Of a stretch of 64,000 nt of DNA, positions 60,270-64,000 are shown piece by piece. The notes under the pieces were generated by a model, which had not been told where the DNA came from, ran no database searches, and saw only the letters and a list, made by a program, of their open reading frames with translations. Every line of letters begins with the position of its first letter. The stretch's first letter is position 1. This stretch comes from Erythrobacter dokdonensis DSW-74 (GTDB taxonomy: Bacteria > Pseudomonadota > Alphaproteobacteria > Sphingomonadales > Sphingomonadaceae): assembly GCF_001677335.1 (NCBI RefSeq), contig NZ_LZYB01000006.1:62001-126000 (forward strand), given 5' to 3'. Made by a program: the position numbers and the translations under genes.

Positions 60270-61883
60270 ATGCGCATTCTGTTCGTTCATCCCAATTACC
60301 GTTCCGGCGGGGCCGAGATTGCCGGGACATGGCCGCCCGCCTGGGTCGCCTATCTGACCGGGCCGCTGAAGCGCGCCGGGTTTGATGACATCACCTTCAT
60401 CGACGCGATGACCGAGGGCCTTTCGGACGAGCAGCTGGCCGAGCGGATGCGCGAAATCCAGCCCGACATTGTCGGCACCACGGCGATCACGCCGTCGATC
60501 TATGCGGCCGAGCGCGTGCTCGAAGTCGCCGCGCTCACCGTGCCGGACGCTGTGCGCGTGCTGGGCGGCATCCATGCCACTTTCATGTACCAGCAGGTGC
60601 TCGCCGAGGCGCCGCATATCGACGTGATCGTGCGCGGCGAGGGCGAGGAGATCGCCGTCGAACTGTTCACCGCGATTGCGCAAGGCCGTTTTCCCGCCGA
60701 AGCCCGCACCATCAAGGGCCTCGCCTTCCGCGAGGGAGACAAGGTCATCGCCACCGAGGCGGCCGACACGATCAAGGACATGGGCTCGATCAAGCCCGAC
60801 TGGGATATCCTCGACTGGAACCAGTATACCTACATCCCGCTCGGTACCCGCGTCGCCATCCCCAACCTCGCGCGCGGCTGCCCGTTTACCTGTTCCTTCT
60901 GCTCGCAATGGAAGTTCTGGCGCGATTACCGCGTGCGCGACCCCAAGGATGTGGTCGACGAAATCCAGGAGCTGCACGAAAAGCACGGCGTCGGCTTCTT
61001 CATCCTTGCGGACGAGGAACCGACCATCAACCGCAAGGCCTTCATCAAGTTCTGCCAGGAGCTGATCGACCGCGGCCTGCCCGACAAGGTCAAGTGGGGC
61101 ATCAACACTCGCGTTACCGACATCTACCGCGACAAGGAATTGCTGCCCTTCTACCGCAAGGCCGGCCTCGTCCATGTCAGCTTGGGCACCGAGGCAGCGG
61201 CGCAGATGAAGCTCGACCGGTTCAACAAGGAAACCAGGGTCGAGGAGAACAAGCAGGCGATCAAGCTGCTGCGCGATGCCGACATCTTCGTGGAAGCGCA
61301 GTTCATCGTCGGGCTGGACAATGAAACGCCCGAGACGCTTGAGGAAACCTATCGCATGGCGTGGGATTGGCAGCCCGATCTCGCCAACTGGGCGATGTAC
61401 ACGCCCTGGCCCTATACGCCCTTGTTCGAGACGCTGAAGGACCAGGTCGAGGTCCACGATTTCAGCAAGTACAATTTCGTCACCCCGATCATGAAGCCGG
61501 CCGCGATGGAGCGCGGGGAGCTGCTCAACGGGGTGATGAAGAACTACCGGCGGTTTTACATGCAAAAGGCGCTGTTCCACTATCCGTGGCGCGGCACCGG
61601 CTTCCGGCGGCGTTATCTGCTGGGGTGCCTCTATGCCTTCCTGCGGGCGGGCTTCAAGCGCACCTTCTACGATCTCGGCAAGGCGGGCTACTGGGGCCCG
61701 CAGACGGCCAAGAAAGTCGAATTCCACTTCGACGAAAGCCGCGCCGCGGCGCTCGATGCCGCCACCGACTGGCAGACCGCCGCCGACCGCGCCGCGCAAG
61801 CGGCCGAGCGGCGCGAGGCGGTGCGCGCACAGATGAAAGAGCGCGGGGCAGACCGCCGCCGGGATCGGATCGATGTCGACTGA
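60270..61883 (+). CDS. bchE: Mg-protoporphyrin IX monomethyl ester oxidative cyclase, anaerobic type
   Basis: 537 aa. It forms ring E of bacteriochlorophyll using water-derived oxygen. A B12-binding N-terminal domain ([38 protein letters not shown]) precedes a radical-SAM domain with the cluster Cys204, 208 and 211 ([13 protein letters not shown]). [10 protein letters not shown] is exactly the BchE N-terminus, and GAGGGGG lies upstream, so ATG 60270 is preferred over an upstream TTG at 60240. The C-terminal 50 residues are Ala/Arg-rich. It overlaps bchJ by 11 nt. Confidence 0.95.
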   Translation: MRILFVHPNYRSGGAEIAGTWPPAWVAYLTGPLKRAGFDDITFIDAMTEGLSDEQLAERMREIQPDIVGTTAITPSIYAAERVLEVAALTVPDAVRVLGGIHATFMYQQVLAEAPHIDVIVRGEGEEIAVELFTAIAQGRFPAEARTIKGLAFREGDKVIATEAADTIKDMGSIKPDWDILDWNQYTYIPLGTRVAIPNLARGCPFTCSFCSQWKFWRDYRVRDPKDVVDEIQELHEKHGVGFFILADEEPTINRKAFIKFCQELIDRGLPDKVKWGINTRVTDIYRDKELLPFYRKAGLVHVSLGTEAAAQMKLDRFNKETRVEENKQAIKLLRDADIFVEAQFIVGLDNETPETLEETYRMAWDWQPDLANWAMYTPWPYTPLFETLKDQVEVHDFSKYNFVTPIMKPAAMERGELLNGVMKNYRRFYMQKALFHYPWRGTGFRRRYLLGCLYAFLRAGFKRTFYDLGKAGYWGPQTAKKVEFHFDESRAAALDAATDWQTAADRAAQAAERREAVRAQMKERGADRRRDRIDVD

Positions 61884-62478
61884 GGCGCGGGTTGTCGCGC
61901 GCAGACGCGAGGGCGCGCTGATCGGGCCTAACGCGATATTGCAGGCGGTGGCGGTGATGGAAGCGCGGCTGGGCCATGCGGAAACCCGCGCGGTGCTGGC
62001 CGACGCACAGATTGGCGCGCTGCCTTCGGGCCAGCACATGATCCCCGAAGTCCACGCGCTGCGGCTGCATCGCTGGCTCAGCCTGCACGATCCGATAGGC
62101 AGCTTCGTGATCGCCGAGGAGGCGGGTGCGCGCACAGCGGACTACATCATCGCCAACCGCATCCCGGGACCGGCGGCATGGCTCCTGCGGCACCTGCCTG
62201 CCTTCATCGCCGCGCCGCTGCTGATGGCGGCGATCCGCAAGCATGCCTGGACCTTCATCGGTTCCGGGGTGTTCGAGACGCAGGGCGCATGGCACTTCAG
62301 CATTGATCGCAGCGCGGCCGACGACAGCATACCGCCGCCCGACAGCCTGTTCGTCTGGTATGCTGCGGTCTTCACCCGGCTCTACCGCTGCCTTGTCGCG
62401 GGGGACTGCACCTGCCTTGTCCAGTTGACCGCCCGGCCCGAAGCCCCCTTGCGGCACTACCGCATCGAACGCGGCTAA
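61873..62478 (+). CDS. bchJ: Bacteriochlorophyll 4-vinyl reductase
   Basis: 201 aa. V4R-domain protein: [74 protein letters not shown] match BchJ, which assists 8-vinyl reduction (its exact catalytic role is debated). It overlaps bchE, and the bchE-bchJ order recalls purple bacteria, but no other bch, crt or puf gene follows here. It converges with the next gene with a 4-nt overlap. Confidence 0.92.
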   Translation: MSTEARVVARRREGALIGPNAILQAVAVMEARLGHAETRAVLADAQIGALPSGQHMIPEVHALRLHRWLSLHDPIGSFVIAEEAGARTADYIIANRIPGPAAWLLRHLPAFIAAPLLMAAIRKHAWTFIGSGVFETQGAWHFSIDRSAADDSIPPPDSLFVWYAAVFTRLYRCLVAGDCTCLVQLTARPEAPLRHYRIERG

Positions 62479-62795
62479 CGCCTGCGCCGCTGGCGATCCT
62501 GCTCGCGCTTGAGAGCAAGCGGGTCGCTCACATCGACTTCCACGGCGCGGGCCTTCATCCACCGCACACTGGCGATGATCCAGATCAGCAAGGTGAGCAG
62601 ATAGACTCCCAGCCCGGCAAAATGCACCGGGCCTTCGGGGTGGCGCGTCGCAAACCAGATGAACAGCCCGGTCGGCACCGTCGACAAGGCGATCCAAACG
62701 GCCATGATCCGCCACCCCTCGCCATTGCGCGGCACGATCCTGAAGCTCCAGCGGCCTGCCCGGTAGAGAACGAAGGGCTTGTCTTCGTCACGCAT
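62475..62795 (-). CDS. Small two-helix membrane protein downstream of the RHH gene
   Basis: 106 aa. A soluble head (DEDKPFVLYRAGRWSFRIVP) is followed by two helices (RIMAVWIALSTVPTGLFIWF and HFAGLGVYLLTLLIWIIASV) and a basic C-terminus ([13 protein letters not shown]). AAGGAAG precedes the ATG. Its start overlaps the RHH gene by 8 nt, making it the third gene of the SPFH operon. No family recognised. Confidence 0.75.
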   Translation of the reverse strand: MRDEDKPFVLYRAGRWSFRIVPRNGEGWRIMAVWIALSTVPTGLFIWFATRHPEGPVHFAGLGVYLLTLLIWIIASVRWMKARAVEVDVSDPLALKREQDRQRRRR

Positions 62796-63003
62796 GATCG
62801 CTTCCTTTTCCTGTCGTGCCCGGCGGTCGCCCGCGCTTTGCGGTCGAGCTGCGTTCAACCTTCACCCCGCGCCGCGCCAGCGCCTCGCGCAGCAGCATCT
62901 CGATCTCGGCGTTCACGCTGCGCAGCTCGGCATCCGCGAGCCGCTGTATCGCATCGTGGAGCGCCGGATCGAGGCGCAGGGCAAAGGCCTTTTTCGCAAC
63001 CAT
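62788..63003 (-). CDS. Ribbon-helix-helix (Arc/CopG-like) DNA-binding protein
   Basis: 71 aa. KKAFALRLDPALHDAIQRLA, then ELRSVNAEIEMLLREALARRG is the beta-strand/helix/helix pattern of Arc-type regulators, with a basic tail (KRGRPPGTTGKGS, AT-hook-like GRP). The ATG at 63003 gives the normal RHH length; it lies 7 nt after the SPFH stop. An antitoxin role is possible, but no toxin-like partner is seen. Confidence 0.82.
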   Translation of the reverse strand: MVAKKAFALRLDPALHDAIQRLADAELRSVNAEIEMLLREALARRGVKVERSSTAKRGRPPGTTGKGSDHA

Positions 63004-63010
63004 CGGACAA

Positions 63011-63916
63011 TCAGTAGAGCGATCCTGCATTGACCACGGGCTGGGTCTCGCGCTCGCCGCACAGCACCACCATCAGGTTCGACACCATCGCCGCGCGGCG
63101 TTCGTCATCGAGTTCGACCACGTTGTTCTTGCTCAGCTGATCGAGCGCCATCTCCACCATCGAGACCGCGCCTTCCACCAGCTTGCGCCGCGCCGCGATC
63201 ACCGCTTCGGCCTGCTGGCGGCGCAGCATCGCACCCGCAATCTCGGGGGCATAGGCGAGATGGGTGAGGCCGCATTCGTCGACCGTGATCCCCGCTACCG
63301 CCAACCGCTCGATCAGCGCCACGCGCAGTTCCGCGCCGACTTCCTCGTGATTGCCGCGCAGGGTGACTTCGAGATGCTCGATATCGTCATAGGGGTAGCG
63401 CGAGCCGATGGAACGCACTGCCGCCTCGATCTGGGCATCGACGAACTCGCGATAGTCATCGACATCGAACAGCGCCTGCGCGGTATCGGTCACGCGCCAG
63501 ACCACCTGCGCCGCCATCTCGATCGGATTGCCGCGCGCATCGTTGACCTTGATCTTGTCGGAAATGACGTTGTTGGCGCGCACCGCAATCTTCTTGCGGC
63601 TCAGCCATGGCAGCACCCAGCGCAGCCCTTCGGTGCGGTCGGTCCCCTTGTACGCGCCGAACAGCTGGATCGCGGCCGCCTCGTTCGGGTTGATCATGTA
63701 GAAGCCGCACAGCGCCAGCAGGCCGATGAGGCCGGTGATGAGCGCACTGGCCATCTTCAGCCCGTCGACGCCGGGATCGGGCGCCACCGCGCCGATAAAC
63801 AACCACACCGCCAGCGCGACCAGCAGAAGCGAGACAAGCAGCATCACGTATCCGCTCTGCGTGGTCGCCGGCACTTCGCGGCTGCGGTTAAGAGCGGGGG
63901 TATCACCAAACGCCAT
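63011..63916 (-). CDS. SPFH/band-7 domain membrane protein
   Basis: 301 aa. Two N-terminal helices (about residues 24-45 and 55-75), the motif GFYMINPNEAAAIQLFGAYK, then an SPFH domain (KKIAVRANNVISDKIKVNDA, AQVVWRVTDTAQALFDVDDY) and a helical C-terminus (AEVIAARRKLVEGAVSMVEM). Such stomatin-like proteins form membrane scaffolds. It is distinct from HflK at the window start. GGAGA lies 6 nt before the ATG. It heads a compact operon with the RHH protein and a small membrane protein. Confidence 0.88.
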   Translation of the reverse strand: MAFGDTPALNRSREVPATTQSGYVMLLVSLLLVALAVWLFIGAVAPDPGVDGLKMASALITGLIGLLALCGFYMINPNEAAAIQLFGAYKGTDRTEGLRWVLPWLSRKKIAVRANNVISDKIKVNDARGNPIEMAAQVVWRVTDTAQALFDVDDYREFVDAQIEAAVRSIGSRYPYDDIEHLEVTLRGNHEEVGAELRVALIERLAVAGITVDECGLTHLAYAPEIAGAMLRRQQAEAVIAARRKLVEGAVSMVEMALDQLSKNNVVELDDERRAAMVSNLMVVLCGERETQPVVNAGSLY

Positions 63917-63931
63917 GACGAATCTCCAAAA

Positions 63932-63961
63932 CGATATAATTATGATATCATATTTATATCG
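63932..63961. promoter_or_regulatory. 30-bp near-perfect palindrome upstream of the SPFH operon
   Basis: Left half CGATATAATTATGAT and right half ATCATATTTATATCG are reverse complements at 14 of 15 positions; the core TATGATATCATA is perfect. The site is entirely AT-rich and starts 16 bp upstream of the SPFH start, a promoter/operator position. Confidence 0.7.
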
Positions 63962-64000
63962 AATCGGAGGCGGGTCAAGCGCTTTCGTGCTGCTTTGGAA

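Noticed and set aside
60126..62135. 669-codon minus-strand frame over bchE-bchJ
   Set aside because: Antisense shadow of two recognisable genes, without family resemblance.
62788..63003. Toxin-antitoxin module from the RHH protein
   Set aside because: The neighbouring genes are an SPFH protein and a membrane protein; no RelE, HicA, Fic or other toxin-like frame is adjacent.
1..64000. CRISPR arrays, insertion sequences, prophage
   Set aside because: No regularly spaced repeats, transposase, integrase or phage structural gene was seen on either strand.

Overview
This window is high-GC DNA with dense genes on both strands and no phage, insertion-sequence or CRISPR signature. The gene content points to an alphaproteobacterium of the order Sphingomonadales, most likely Erythrobacteraceae (Erythrobacter/Porphyrobacter-like). 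This is an inference. The evidence is an NDUFA12-type complex I subunit, an SdhAF4-type protein, two large TonB-dependent receptors, and the bacteriochlorophyll genes bchE and bchJ with a bacteriophytochrome/heme oxygenase pair, which suggest an aerobic anoxygenic phototroph.

Layout. 1-9.3 kb: truncated hflK, a divergent mrp (Fe-S carrier) followed by an orphan molybdopterin hydroxylase large subunit, ferrochelatase, a cytochrome P450, a very small SdhAF4-type gene, rsmB and an Nramp-like transporter. 9.3-16 kb: msrA, an exported methyltransferase, N-carbamoylputrescine amidase, folK, tRNA-Lys, an MliC-type lipoprotein, a queuosine-precursor transporter, a CNT nucleoside transporter and a 2-oxoglutarate/Fe(II)-type oxygenase. 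16-25.7 kb: an Oar-like TonB-dependent receptor, a MASE1 hybrid histidine kinase, a TonB-like protein and the GDP-mannose genes manC and manA. 25.7-31.3 kb (minus strand): telA, xpaC, a PHA-system protein, then bphO and bphP coupled by a 4-nt overlap. 31.5-37.8 kb: a DUF389 membrane protein, a lone fatty acyl-AMP ligase, recX, a DUF192 lipoprotein, NDUFA12, a DUF2155 lipoprotein and aat.

37.9-44.3 kb holds the translation/secretion block tRNA-Trp, secE, nusG, rplK, rplA. It is interrupted by an AGCS symporter gene and by a 2.2-kb patch with two VOC-family genes and dispersed repeats. It ends at a terminator without rplJ, rplL or rpoB. 44.4-47.4 kb carries a small membrane protein, an acetyltransferase/deacetylase pair of cell-surface type and a CinA-family protein.

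47.4-60 kb is a catabolic region: a Baeyer-Villiger-type monooxygenase divergent from a TonB-dependent receptor, then acyl-CoA dehydrogenase, enoyl-CoA hydratase, thiolase, a thiolase-like protein without the usual Cys, a carboxymuconolactone-decarboxylase-like protein, two VOC proteins and 4-hydroxyphenylpyruvate dioxygenase. Two clean palindromic operator candidates lie in its divergent promoter regions. 60.2-64 kb holds bchE-bchJ and, convergent to it, a compact operon encoding an SPFH protein, a ribbon-helix-helix protein and a two-helix membrane protein, preceded by a 30-bp near-perfect palindrome.

The items most worth a second look are the SPFH/RHH operon with its palindrome, bchEJ apart from other photosynthesis genes with FNR-like boxes, a parS-like site at 53273, and the catabolic cluster with its operators.
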